Below are positions 1 through 6,024 of a DNA stretch of 6,031 nucleotides, one piece after another. How positions within the stretch are numbered: position 1 is the stretch's first letter; every line of letters begins with the position of its first letter. The notes under the pieces are model-generated. The model was not told where the DNA came from. It searched no databases and saw only the letters and a program-made list of their open reading frames with translations. The position numbers and the translations under genes were made by a program. The DNA is from Lachnospiraceae bacterium (GTDB lineage: Bacteria > Bacillota > Clostridia > Lachnospirales > Lachnospiraceae), in contig JAILFQ010000197.1 in the NCBI GenBank assembly GCA_024697505.1, forward strand, positions 1 through 6,031, given 5' to 3'.

Positions 1-97
1 ATGTCAGGTCATATTAGATGATTCCGAGACTTTGCTCCTATATCTACCCTTTTATTTTACTAGAATATCATAATTTTTCTATTTTTCAAGAAAAAAT
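1..97. other. AT-rich DNA downstream of purN-purD, no gene seen
   Basis: The 97 bases past the purN-purD stop contain no coding frame I can support and no convincing terminator. A short A/T-only hairpin (ATTTTTC 81-87, GAAAAAAT 90-97) is present but weak. The operon may continue beyond the window edge. Confidence 0.4.
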
Positions 98-2011
98 TTA
101 CAAGCGGGCACCAATATCGCTTCTCTTGTACTTGTTTTTAAAATTAATAAGGTCCGTTGCCGCATATGCTTTCTGTGCAGCCTCTTTAAGATCTTTTCCC
201 AGTGCGGTTACACCCAGCACTCTTCCGCCGTTTGTAACAACCGCGCCATTTTCGTTAAACTTTGTACCCGCATGGAAAACAAAAGCATCTTCCTTTTCTT
301 TAAAAGCATCAAGACCTGTGATCTCAAAACCCTTTTCATACTTTTCCGGGTAACCGTCGGAAGCAAGCACGACACAAACTGCTGCGTTATCTTCAAACTC
401 CAGACGAACCTTGTCCAGCGTTCCGTCTATGCAGGCTTCAAATACCTCAACTATATCGTTCTTCATTCTCGGAAGCACCACCTGAGTTTCCGGGTCTCCG
501 AAACGGGCATTATACTCAAGCACTTTTGGCCCATCCTTGGTAAGCATAAGTCCGAAGAAAATAACTCCCTTAAACTCTCTGCCCTCCGCCGCCATGGCAT
601 CCACAGTGGCTTTATAAATATACTTCTTGCAGAAAGAATCCACTTCCAAAGTATAGGCAGGGCTTGGAGAAATATTTCCCATACCGCCGGTGTTAAGGCC
701 TTCATCGTTATCCCTTGCTCTCTTGTAGTCCTGAGAACTGGTCATAATCTTTACAGTCTTTCCGTCCACAAATGATAAAACCGAAATCTCCCTTCCGGTT
801 AAAAACTCCTCTATTACAATCTTATTTCCGGCACTGCCAAACTTTTTATCCAGCATTAAGGTTTTAAGGCCGGAAAGAGCTTCTTCCTCAGTATTGCAAA
901 TAAGCACCCCCTTACCAAGAGCAAGGCCGTCAGCCTTTAATACCGCAGGGTACTTTGCATCTTTTTCAAGGTAAGCCTTTGCCGCCTCAAAATCATCAAA
1001 TACTTCGTAAGCAGCGGTAGGAATGTTGTACTTTTTCATAAGTTCCTTGGAAAAAGCCTTGGATCCCTCAAGTATGGCCGCATTTTTTCTTGGTCCGAAA
1101 ACTCTGAGCCCCTTTTCTTCAAAGGCATCCACAACGCCTGCAACAAGAGGATCGTCCATACCGATAACGGTAAGGTCTATCTTCTTTTCTTCGGCAAAAG
1201 CGACCAATCCCGGAATATCTGTTGCTTTTATGTCTACGCACTCTGCAAGCTCCGCTATTCCCGCATTCCCCGGTGCGCAATAAATCTTTTTAACTTTTTT
1301 ACTCTTTGCGATCTTCCATACAAGGGCATGCTCTCTGCCGCCGCTTCCCACCACAAGCACTGTTATTGCATCATCATTCTTTTCCATTTCAAGCTTAACC
1401 TTTCCGTTTTCGGTTATTTTGATCTTTCCGTTGCAAAAAGCATTTATGGCAGCCGGAAGGATATTCCATTCCGCCTCTTTCATAACCCTCTGCTGAAGGA
1501 CTTCCGGAGTGTCGTCCCTTTTAACATCCACCTCTTTTTGCATGATAATAGGGCCTGTATCCGTTCCCTCATCCACAAAGTGAACAGTAGCACCGGTTTT
1601 CTTTACCCCCGCCGCAAGCACCGCCTCGTGGACCTTAAGTCCGTAAAAACCTTTCCCGCAAAAATCCGGAATTAATGATGGGTGAATATTTATAATCTTA
1701 TATCTGTATTTTTCTATTAAAAGTTTTGGAACAATTACAAGAAAACCTGCAAGCACAACAAGATCCGGATTAAAAGAATCCACTTTCTCCAGAAGGGCTT
1801 TGTTAAATTCCTCCCTGGTCCCGTAGGCTTTAGGAGACAGGCAGACCGCCGGAATGCCCGCTTTTTCCGCTCTTTCAAGGGCGTACGCCCCCGGATTGTT
1901 ACTTATAACACCGGAGATTTTAGCATTTTTTACTTCTCCGGAATTAATTTTATCTATTATTGCCTGAAGATTTGTGCCTCCGCCGGACACAAGTACAACA
2001 ATGTTCTTCAA
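98..2011 (-). CDS. purN-purD: Bifunctional PurN-PurD fusion: phosphoribosylglycinamide formyltransferase / phosphoribosylamine-glycine ligase
   Basis: This single 637-residue frame carries two complete cytosolic enzymes of de novo purine synthesis. Residues 1 to about 207 are PurN, which moves a formyl group from 10-formyltetrahydrofolate to GAR. It shows the phosphate-binding SGGGTNLQA (9-17) and the catalytic set N108, H110 (INIHPSLIP) and D151 (DTGP). Residues about 216-637 are PurD, the ATP-grasp ligase joining phosphoribosylamine and glycine. It shows VLVVGSGGREHAL (218-230), KADGLALGKGV (359-369), EEFLTGREIS (401-410), NTGGMGNISPSP (440-451) and LEYNARFGDPETQ (498-510). The two parts have normal family lengths (about 205 and 420), so the joint (about 207-216) is nearly linker-free. 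The start is TTG (2009-2011), placed 6 nt after GGAGG; no upstream in-frame ATG exists. It follows purM by 35 bp and is surely cotranscribed with it. Both domain assignments are secure. The fusion itself is seen directly but could be a stop-loss or assembly artefact. Confidence 0.96.
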   Translation of the reverse strand: MKNIVVLVSGGGTNLQAIIDKINSGEVKNAKISGVISNNPGAYALERAEKAGIPAVCLSPKAYGTREEFNKALLEKVDSFNPDLVVLAGFLVIVPKLLIEKYRYKIINIHPSLIPDFCGKGFYGLKVHEAVLAAGVKKTGATVHFVDEGTDTGPIIMQKEVDVKRDDTPEVLQQRVMKEAEWNILPAAINAFCNGKIKITENGKVKLEMEKNDDAITVLVVGSGGREHALVWKIAKSKKVKKIYCAPGNAGIAELAECVDIKATDIPGLVAFAEEKKIDLTVIGMDDPLVAGVVDAFEEKGLRVFGPRKNAAILEGSKAFSKELMKKYNIPTAAYEVFDDFEAAKAYLEKDAKYPAVLKADGLALGKGVLICNTEEEALSGLKTLMLDKKFGSAGNKIVIEEFLTGREISVLSFVDGKTVKIMTSSQDYKRARDNDEGLNTGGMGNISPSPAYTLEVDSFCKKYIYKATVDAMAAEGREFKGVIFFGLMLTKDGPKVLEYNARFGDPETQVVLPRMKNDIVEVFEACIDGTLDKVRLEFEDNAAVCVVLASDGYPEKYEKGFEITGLDAFKEKEDAFVFHAGTKFNENGAVVTNGGRVLGVTALGKDLKEAAQKAYAATDLINFKNKYKRSDIGARL

Positions 2012-2017
2012 CTTTTT

Positions 2018-2022
2018 CCTCC
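2018..2022 (-). promoter_or_regulatory. Ribosome binding site fixing the TTG start of purN-purD
   Basis: The minus strand reads GGAGG followed by AAAAAG and then TTG. This near-perfect Shine-Dalgarno at 6 nt spacing decides for the TTG start. The encoded protein then begins MKNIVVLVSGGG, exactly where PurN proteins normally begin. Confidence 0.85.
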
Positions 2023-2046
2023 GTATACCTAAACAGTTTTCTTTTT

Positions 2047-3072
2047 TTAGTTAAGGATTATGCCTTTTTCGCCTTTTTCAATCTCGCCGAGAATAAAAGC
2101 CTCTTCTCCCGCATTCTTAAGTGCAGCAAGAGCCTTATCCGCATCTGCGGCATCTACGGCAATAACCATTCCTATTCCCATATTGTAGGTGTTGTACATA
2201 ACCTTTTCTTCTATATTTCCGTCCTTTGCAAGCATCTTAAAGATTGCCGGAACTTCGTAACTGTTCTTGTTAATATGAGCAAGGGTTCCTTCTTTTAACA
2301 TTCTCGGAATATTTTCGTAAAAACCGCCGCCGGTAATATGGCTGCATGCTTTAACCTTAATTCCTGCCTCTTTTACGGAACGAAGGGCCTTAACATATAT
2401 TTTTGTAGGGGTAATAAGCTTCTCTCCAAGAGTCATTCCAAGAGACTCACAATACTTGGAAAGGGCGGCTTTTTCCATAGGAAATACCTTTCTTACAAGA
2501 GAATATCCGTTACTGTGAATTCCGGAAGATGCAATACCTATAAGGACATCTTTTTCCTTTAAATCCTCTCCTGTTATCATTTCCGCTCTGTCTGCGATCC
2601 CTACCGCAAAACCTGCAAGGTCATATTCATCCACAGGGTAAAAGCCCGGCATTTCTGCCGTTTCTCCGCCAATTAAAGCTGCACCTGCCTGTCTGCATCC
2701 CTCTGCAACACCGCCTACTATTTCCGCTATTCTTTCAGGCACGTTCTTTCCGCATGCTATATAGTCAAGGAAGAAAAGTGGTTCGCCACCGGCACAGGCA
2801 ACATCATTAACGCACATGGCAACACAATCTATACCCACCGTATCGTGCTTGTCCAGTATAAATGCAAGCTTAAGCTTTGTTCCCACTCCGTCTGTTCCGG
2901 AAAGAAGTGTAGGCTCCTTCATACCCATAAAACCTTTCATGGAAAATGCTCCGGAAAAACCGCCTATCCCACCAAGCACTTCTTTTCTGACGGTGGAAGC
3001 CACATGCTTTTTCATAAGCTCCACTGCCTTGTAACCTGCCTCAATATCAACACCGGAATTTTTGTAATCCAT
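2047..3072 (-). CDS. purM: Phosphoribosylformylglycinamidine cyclo-ligase (AIR synthetase)
   Basis: PurM closes the imidazole ring, converting FGAM to AIR with ATP hydrolysis, step 5 of IMP synthesis in the cytosol. At 341 residues it has the usual family length and looks intact. Visible family motifs are YKNSGVDIEAG (3-13), SGTDGVGTKL (58-67), the ATP/Mg region MCVNDV (86-91), GGETAEMPGFY (135-145), DLAGFAVG (151-158), GIASSGIHSNGYSLVR (179-194), HITGGGFYENIPR (245-257) and YNTYNMGIGM (293-302). The ATG start (3070-3072) follows AAGGAG with 8 nt spacing. It is the first gene after a hairpin terminator and a predicted promoter, and it ends 35 bp before purN-purD, so the two form one purine operon. 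Assignment is essentially certain from the motifs. Confidence 0.97.
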   Translation of the reverse strand: MDYKNSGVDIEAGYKAVELMKKHVASTVRKEVLGGIGGFSGAFSMKGFMGMKEPTLLSGTDGVGTKLKLAFILDKHDTVGIDCVAMCVNDVACAGGEPLFFLDYIACGKNVPERIAEIVGGVAEGCRQAGAALIGGETAEMPGFYPVDEYDLAGFAVGIADRAEMITGEDLKEKDVLIGIASSGIHSNGYSLVRKVFPMEKAALSKYCESLGMTLGEKLITPTKIYVKALRSVKEAGIKVKACSHITGGGFYENIPRMLKEGTLAHINKNSYEVPAIFKMLAKDGNIEEKVMYNTYNMGIGMVIAVDAADADKALAALKNAGEEAFILGEIEKGEKGIILN

Positions 3073-3080
3073 GGTCTTTT

Positions 3081-3086
3081 CTCCTT
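3081..3086 (-). promoter_or_regulatory. purM ribosome binding site
   Basis: The minus strand shows AAGGAG, then 8 nt (AAAAGACC), then ATG. This supports the start chosen for purM. With the predicted promoter, the leader is only about 30 nt, leaving no room for a purine riboswitch. Confidence 0.8.
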
Positions 3087-3109
3087 ATTATTACTTATTT
3101 GATGGCACT

Positions 3110-3138
3110 ATAATAACACAGAAAGCTATAGCAAAAAA
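3110..3138 (-). promoter_or_regulatory. Predicted promoter of the purM / purN-purD operon (extended -10)
   Basis: Reading the minus strand, a -10 hexamer TATTAT (3110-3115) is preceded by TG at 3117-3118, giving the extended -10 pattern TGnTATTAT. Seventeen bases upstream lies a poor -35 (TTTTTT, 3133-3138). The spacer contains the palindrome GCTATAGC (3125-3132). The site lies between the upstream gene's terminator and the purM ribosome binding site, where a promoter is needed. Prediction only. Confidence 0.5.
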
Positions 3139-3160
3139 CTGATATTTATTAATCGGTTTT
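3135..3160. repeat. Inverted repeat overlapping the purM -35 region (candidate operator)
   Basis: AAAACTGAT (3135-3143) and ATCGGTTTT (3152-3160) are 9-base arms around an 8-base AT spacer, complementary except for one G/T position. The dyad overlaps the predicted -35 and extends upstream of it, where a regulator could bind. It does not look like the Bacillus PurR box that I know (two CGAA-containing arms). The AT-rich context makes chance symmetry quite possible. Confidence 0.3.
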
Positions 3161-3186
3161 ATTAGAAAGGCTTATCGATTTATAAG

Positions 3187-3222
3187 AAAAAAGCATGCAA
3201 ATCTTTCTTTCGCATGCTTTTT
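3187..3222 (-). terminator. Rho-independent terminator after the SSB-like gene (possibly bidirectional)
   Basis: Two 11-base arms, AAAAAGCATGC (3188-3198) and GCATGCTTTTT (3212-3222), are perfect inverse complements around a 13-base loop. On the minus strand the hairpin ends in TTTTTT (3187-3192). It starts 14 bp after the stop of the SSB-like gene. The plus strand also has TTTTT, so it could work in both directions, though nothing convergent is visible. The T run is part of the stem, and only six G-C/A-T core pairs lie outside it. Confidence 0.75.
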
Positions 3223-3236
3223 GCCTATATTTAAAC

Positions 3237-3956
3237 TTATTCTGTTTCTAATTTAGCTTCAGGCTCTTCCGGATCTTCCTCGGCTGTCTCTTCCTCGGCA
3301 AGATTCAAGTTTCTTACACTCACCTCGTAGGCCACATGGGATTCCACATTATCCGGACCTTCCCGCTTAACATATTCTCTGCTTTGTATACGCCCTTCCA
3401 GTTTAATATGCGTTCCGATCTTAAAGTTTTCCGCATATTTGGCGTTTCTGCCCCAGCTTATACAAGGAATATAGTCGGACTTATCATAAGAGCGGTTAAC
3501 AGCTATTAAAAGATCTGTAATCTCTCTTCCGAAAGGTGTTCTTCTGTAAACAGGCTTTTTACAAACAAAGCCGTCCAGAATGATAAGATTGTTTTCCTCG
3601 TCCTCTTCTGTCTTCTCCCCAATCGAAATATCTTTTGCAAAAACAGTAAGCACAAGCTTGTTTTTTGTACCCCAGTGAGAATTATAAGACCTGAACTGGC
3701 CTTCAACTCTCGCAAAGAGTCCTTCATAATTCCTCGTAACATCCACGAGCTTTTCGGAAACCAATATAGGAATAATATCCGCCGTATGTTTCAGACGAAC
3801 CACCTTAAGTTTAAAGGTATAAAACTTTTCCCCATATGCTACATGGCTATATTCGAAGCCCGTTTGTACCGTACCTGCAATGCTCACCCTGTTGCAGTCA
3901 GTTCCACACTTTTCCATACCCTCTTTTCCCCTTTTAACTTTTTCTCCATTTAACAT
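3237..3956 (-). CDS. Tandem OB-fold single-stranded DNA-binding-like protein
   Basis: The 239-residue product appears to hold two OB-fold units of the SSB type. OB1 (about 22-111) has NRVSIAGTV, YGEKFYTFKLKVVR and YEGLFARVEGQFRSYN. OB2 (about 123-219) has NNLIILDGFV, RRTPFGREITDLLIAVNR, SDYIPCISWGRNA and IKLEGRIQSREYVK. The tail (220-239) is acidic and Glu-rich but lacks the terminal D-D-x-P-F tip that classical SSBs use to recruit partners. Classical bacterial SSBs have one OB-fold per chain; this two-fold form fits proteins annotated as single-stranded DNA-binding in Clostridia. A role in protecting ssDNA is inferred from family. The first ATG (3954-3956) has AGGG 7 nt upstream. An alternative ATG (Met14, 3915-3917) has AAGGGG 10 nt upstream and would remove 13 basic residues that lie outside the fold. 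A terminator follows directly. Confidence 0.8.
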   Translation of the reverse strand: MLNGEKVKRGKEGMEKCGTDCNRVSIAGTVQTGFEYSHVAYGEKFYTFKLKVVRLKHTADIIPILVSEKLVDVTRNYEGLFARVEGQFRSYNSHWGTKNKLVLTVFAKDISIGEKTEEDEENNLIILDGFVCKKPVYRRTPFGREITDLLIAVNRSYDKSDYIPCISWGRNAKYAENFKIGTHIKLEGRIQSREYVKREGPDNVESHVAYEVSVRNLNLAEEETAEEDPEEPEAKLETE

Positions 3957-3979
3957 ATTTTAACCCTAATATTGTTAAA

Positions 3980-4010
3980 AATAAAGAGGAAATTTATAAA
4001 TGTCTGTCAA
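3980..4010 (-). promoter_or_regulatory. Weak candidate promoter for the SSB-like gene
   Basis: A perfect TTGACA lies on the minus strand at 4005-4010, in the 73 bp gap before the SSB-like gene. The best -10 match is TTTATT (3980-3985), four of six bases, at a long 19 bp spacing. The gap holds no evident terminator, so the gene may be read from upstream, from this site, or both. Confidence 0.3.
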
Positions 4011-4029
4011 AAGTTTTACGATCAAGGGG

Positions 4030-4869
4030 CTAGAGTCCTAAATTGTTGCTATTATTACCATTATTTGTTCTTTTCGATGCCGCTGTAATCTCATGTCTTA
4101 TATAATTCTTTATATTTTGGGGAGAATCCACTCCCTGTTTTTCAAATCTCTCAAAATAAAAGTCTTTTAATACATCATCTGTAATTGTTTGCTTATCGTT
4201 TCCTTTCGGGTTTTTAAGAGACTTAAGAACAGCCGTCTTATCTCTCCTGATCACGGTACGTACAGCATTTGGCGCAAAAGCGTTAAGCATACTGTAAACT
4301 TCCATCAGAATACCACATATATCTTTGTCCGGAAGAAACTCTCCATTGTCATAACCGGCAGTATAAAAAGAGCCTATTCCTTTTTTCTTTAATAGGCATA
4401 AAAGTTCCGGATAAAAACAGTTTTTTTCCTCTTCTTTCGGACTGCTTTTGTATATACCGGCTATTTTTTCTCCGTCAAATATAGGTTTGTTGTTTTTACA
4501 TAGGGAATAAACGTTTGCGTAGTGAAGGGTTGCAACTATCATGTATGGTGCGGCGTCCATTTTGGAAACCCCGGCAAGATAATTTACAGCCCAAAGAGAA
4601 ACATCTGAAAGGATTACGGCAAAAACCGCTCTGCGTGACTTTTTAAACGCAATGTCCGTTATTAGATTCTTATTCTCCTCAAGAAGCCTTAAATACTCCC
4701 AAGGATCTTTGTATATAACATTCAGTTTTTTGGCAAACCCCTCATTCGGGGAGATTCCGTCCATGTAGCGAATAATTGTTGTCTCTCCCCAGCCAAGTAT
4801 TTTAGAAAGCGGTTTTCTTCCTATTTTGTAATTTTTCGTAATGTAAGCTATCTGCTCTGTGATCCCCAT
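4030..4869 (-). CDS. XRE-type helix-turn-helix protein with SocA/Panacea-like region (putative antitoxin-type regulator)
   Basis: The 279-residue product is cytosolic with no signal peptide. Residues about 18-65 form a helix-turn-helix region (LSKILGWGETTIIRYMDG, then KDPWEYLRLLEENK), a pattern I know from phage-associated/SocA-type antitoxins ('LGWGE-T-RY--G'). Residues about 87-220 (WAVNYLAG, PYMIVATLHYANVYSLC, KPIFDGEKIAGIY) follow the plan of the SocA/Panacea (DUF4065) domain, which in other proteins neutralises diverse toxins. The usual A-W-x-x-G-P-V-Y block is replaced by AGIYKSSPKEEEK, so this copy is divergent. The tail (about 225-279) is polar, ending in an Asn-rich run. The ATG (4867-4869) has AAGGTG 5 nt upstream, and that site overlaps the stop of the membrane protein gene, implying translational coupling. 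No toxin gene is adjacent in this window. The HTH call is fairly firm; the Panacea call is by eye. Confidence 0.6.
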   Translation of the reverse strand: MGITEQIAYITKNYKIGRKPLSKILGWGETTIIRYMDGISPNEGFAKKLNVIYKDPWEYLRLLEENKNLITDIAFKKSRRAVFAVILSDVSLWAVNYLAGVSKMDAAPYMIVATLHYANVYSLCKNNKPIFDGEKIAGIYKSSPKEEEKNCFYPELLCLLKKKGIGSFYTAGYDNGEFLPDKDICGILMEVYSMLNAFAPNAVRTVIRRDKTAVLKSLKNPKGNDKQTITDDVLKDFYFERFEKQGVDSPQNIKNYIRHEITAASKRTNNGNNSNNLGL

Positions 4870-4874
4870 GTTTT

Positions 4875-4880
4875 CACCTT
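4875..4880 (-). promoter_or_regulatory. Ribosome binding site of the HTH gene, overlapping the upstream stop codon
   Basis: AAGGTG on the minus strand sits 5 nt before the ATG and shares bases with the TAA (4879-4881) that ends the membrane protein gene. This arrangement favours ribosomes passing directly from one gene to the next. Confidence 0.65.
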
Positions 4881-5955
4881 AGAATTTTTTAAAATTCCCC
4901 ACATCTCTGACAATGATCTTACCCCCTTTTATTAACTGGTCAAACACCCCGGCTTCATAAAGAGAGATCAATATCATTCCAATAGGAATGCCTATGATCA
5001 TTCCAATAAATCCCCCCATTTTGTAACCGGTATACATAAAGAAAAGGGTTGCAAGCGGGTTCATACCAATACTGTCTCCCACCATTTTTGGCTGTAAAAC
5101 CTGTTTTACGATCTGGCATATAATGTAAATAACAAAAAGGAAAATGGCCTGTGTATAATTTCCGTTAATTAAATCCACAACTATCCATGGCCAAATAACC
5201 GTTCCTGTTCCAAACACAGGTAAAAAGTCCAAAAACGCAATTAGAAGTGCCAGCAGGAAAGCGTAGTCAATCTTAAGGAGCAAAAAGCCCACAAAAATGA
5301 TGAACATAATTACCAGCATAAGCTTTAACTGCACCTTAATATATCCGCCTACCGCTCTTCTAAAGTTGTAGGAGATCATATCAAAATAATCCACAAGGGA
5401 CTTTGGAACAAGGTTTTGAAGTCTGTTTATAAGGTTGTCGTGCTCAGCGATCATAAAATATGCCGCAAGAATGGACATGATTATGATAAGGATCACATCC
5501 GCCGTTCCCGAAAAGCCTCCCTTGAGGGAAGAAAGATTAAGTTTTCCCAATAAGTCCGCAACATTTAAATTATTTATATAGTCTCTTATAGGGTCAAAAG
5601 CGCTCTGATCTGTCTCCTCGGTATTTTTAAACGGAAGGGTATTCATAACGCTTTTAAGTTTTTCCGTAAATGAATCTATAATCCCATTCAACTGATTCTG
5701 CAGGGACTGTGTATCTTCAAGAAGGCCTGTTACTTCATTGTAAATAAATGCTATAAGGCCCCAAAGAAGGCCTATTACGGCAGCAAGTACCAATACAATG
5801 ATAATTACGGAGCCGGCCTTTCTGACTATCTTAACCCGTTTTTCCAGGAATTTGACCATAGGATTTGCTATTGCGGAAATAACAATTGCAATAACAAAAG
5901 GAAGGAAAAACTTTAGAAGTTTCGGAAGCAGGAATACTACAAAAAGGAACAACAA
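4879..5955 (-). CDS. AI-2E family (YtvI-like) membrane protein, 5' end cut off by an in-frame TAA
   Basis: The product is a polytopic inner-membrane protein of the AI-2E/PerM family, whose members include exporters, a Na+/H+ antiporter and the sporulation protein YtvI; the substrate cannot be told from sequence. Hydrophobic segments lie at about 1-30, 47-71, 152-170, 207-227, 231-264, 267-288 and 301-336, with a soluble loop at about 75-150. Family signatures are FLPVFGTGTVIWPW (244-257) and KQVLQPKMVGDSIGMNPLATLFFMYTGYK (284-312). The 358 codons given start at TTG (5953-5955), which has no ribosome binding site. The natural start is clearly ATG (6007-6009) in the same frame, behind AGGAGG. 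That would give about 376 codons, but TAA at 5968-5970 interrupts it. The gene is therefore a recent pseudogene, a weakly reinitiated gene, or carries a sequencing error. It is coupled to the downstream HTH gene (9 bp gap). Confidence 0.85.
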   Translation of the reverse strand: MLFLFVVFLLPKLLKFFLPFVIAIVISAIANPMVKFLEKRVKIVRKAGSVIIIVLVLAAVIGLLWGLIAFIYNEVTGLLEDTQSLQNQLNGIIDSFTEKLKSVMNTLPFKNTEETDQSAFDPIRDYINNLNVADLLGKLNLSSLKGGFSGTADVILIIIMSILAAYFMIAEHDNLINRLQNLVPKSLVDYFDMISYNFRRAVGGYIKVQLKLMLVIMFIIFVGFLLLKIDYAFLLALLIAFLDFLPVFGTGTVIWPWIVVDLINGNYTQAIFLFVIYIICQIVKQVLQPKMVGDSIGMNPLATLFFMYTGYKMGGFIGMIIGIPIGMILISLYEAGVFDQLIKGGKIIVRDVGNFKKF

Positions 5956-5967
5956 AAGAAAAAGTAA

Positions 5968-6009
5968 TTACGTTACCATCATCCTGAGATATAAGTATTT
6001 ATCTTTCAT
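5968..6009 (-). pseudogene. Detached first 13 codons of the AI-2E family gene (MKDKYLYLRMMVT, then TAA)
   Basis: The frame opened by ATG at 6007-6009 reads 13 residues and then TAA (5968-5970). Past the stop, the same frame continues LLFLLLFLFVVFLLPKLL into the intact membrane protein. A short charged start followed by a long hydrophobic segment is typical of YtvI-like proteins. The distance from ATG to the TTG at 5955 is 54 bases, so no frameshift is involved; one base change at the stop would restore the gene. Confidence 0.75.
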
Positions 6010-6018
6010 CTTTAATTG

Positions 6019-6024
6019 CCTCCT
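6019..6024 (-). promoter_or_regulatory. Strong ribosome binding site for the AI-2E family gene's original ATG
   Basis: AGGAGG on the minus strand precedes the ATG at 6007-6009 by 9 nt. This is the only good initiation signal for this gene, and it identifies the true start upstream of the TAA. The promoter, if any, lies beyond the window edge. Confidence 0.8.

Noticed and set aside
1..30. Start of a further minus-strand gene, suggested by an AGGAG on the minus strand near position 38
   Set aside because: The only ATG downstream within the window is about 20 bases away, too far for that site, and the remaining sequence is too short to judge coding.
81..97. A/T-only hairpin just after the purN-purD stop as a terminator
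   Set aside because: The arms contain only one G-C pair, the loop is 2 nt and the arms differ in length by one A. This is too weak to call a terminator in such AT-rich DNA.
272..775. 167-codon open frame on the plus strand, antisense to the PurD half of the fusion
   Set aside because: It lies wholly opposite strongly conserved purD coding sequence, has no recognisable motif, and has no good ribosome binding site seen. It is best explained as a shadow of the real gene.
3171..3186. Short dyad CTTAT-6-ATAAG beside the terminator
   Set aside because: Five-base A/T-rich arms are expected by chance here, and there is no supporting context.
3073..3187. Purine riboswitch before purM
   Set aside because: The predicted leader is only about 30 nt, and no aptamer-like three-helix structure is visible in the 115 bases between the terminator and purM.
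5968..5970. Genetic code change (TAA read as an amino acid) to explain the stop in the AI-2E gene
   Set aside because: TAA also ends purM, purN-purD, the SSB-like gene and the AI-2E gene itself at correct positions, so TAA is a normal stop in this organism.
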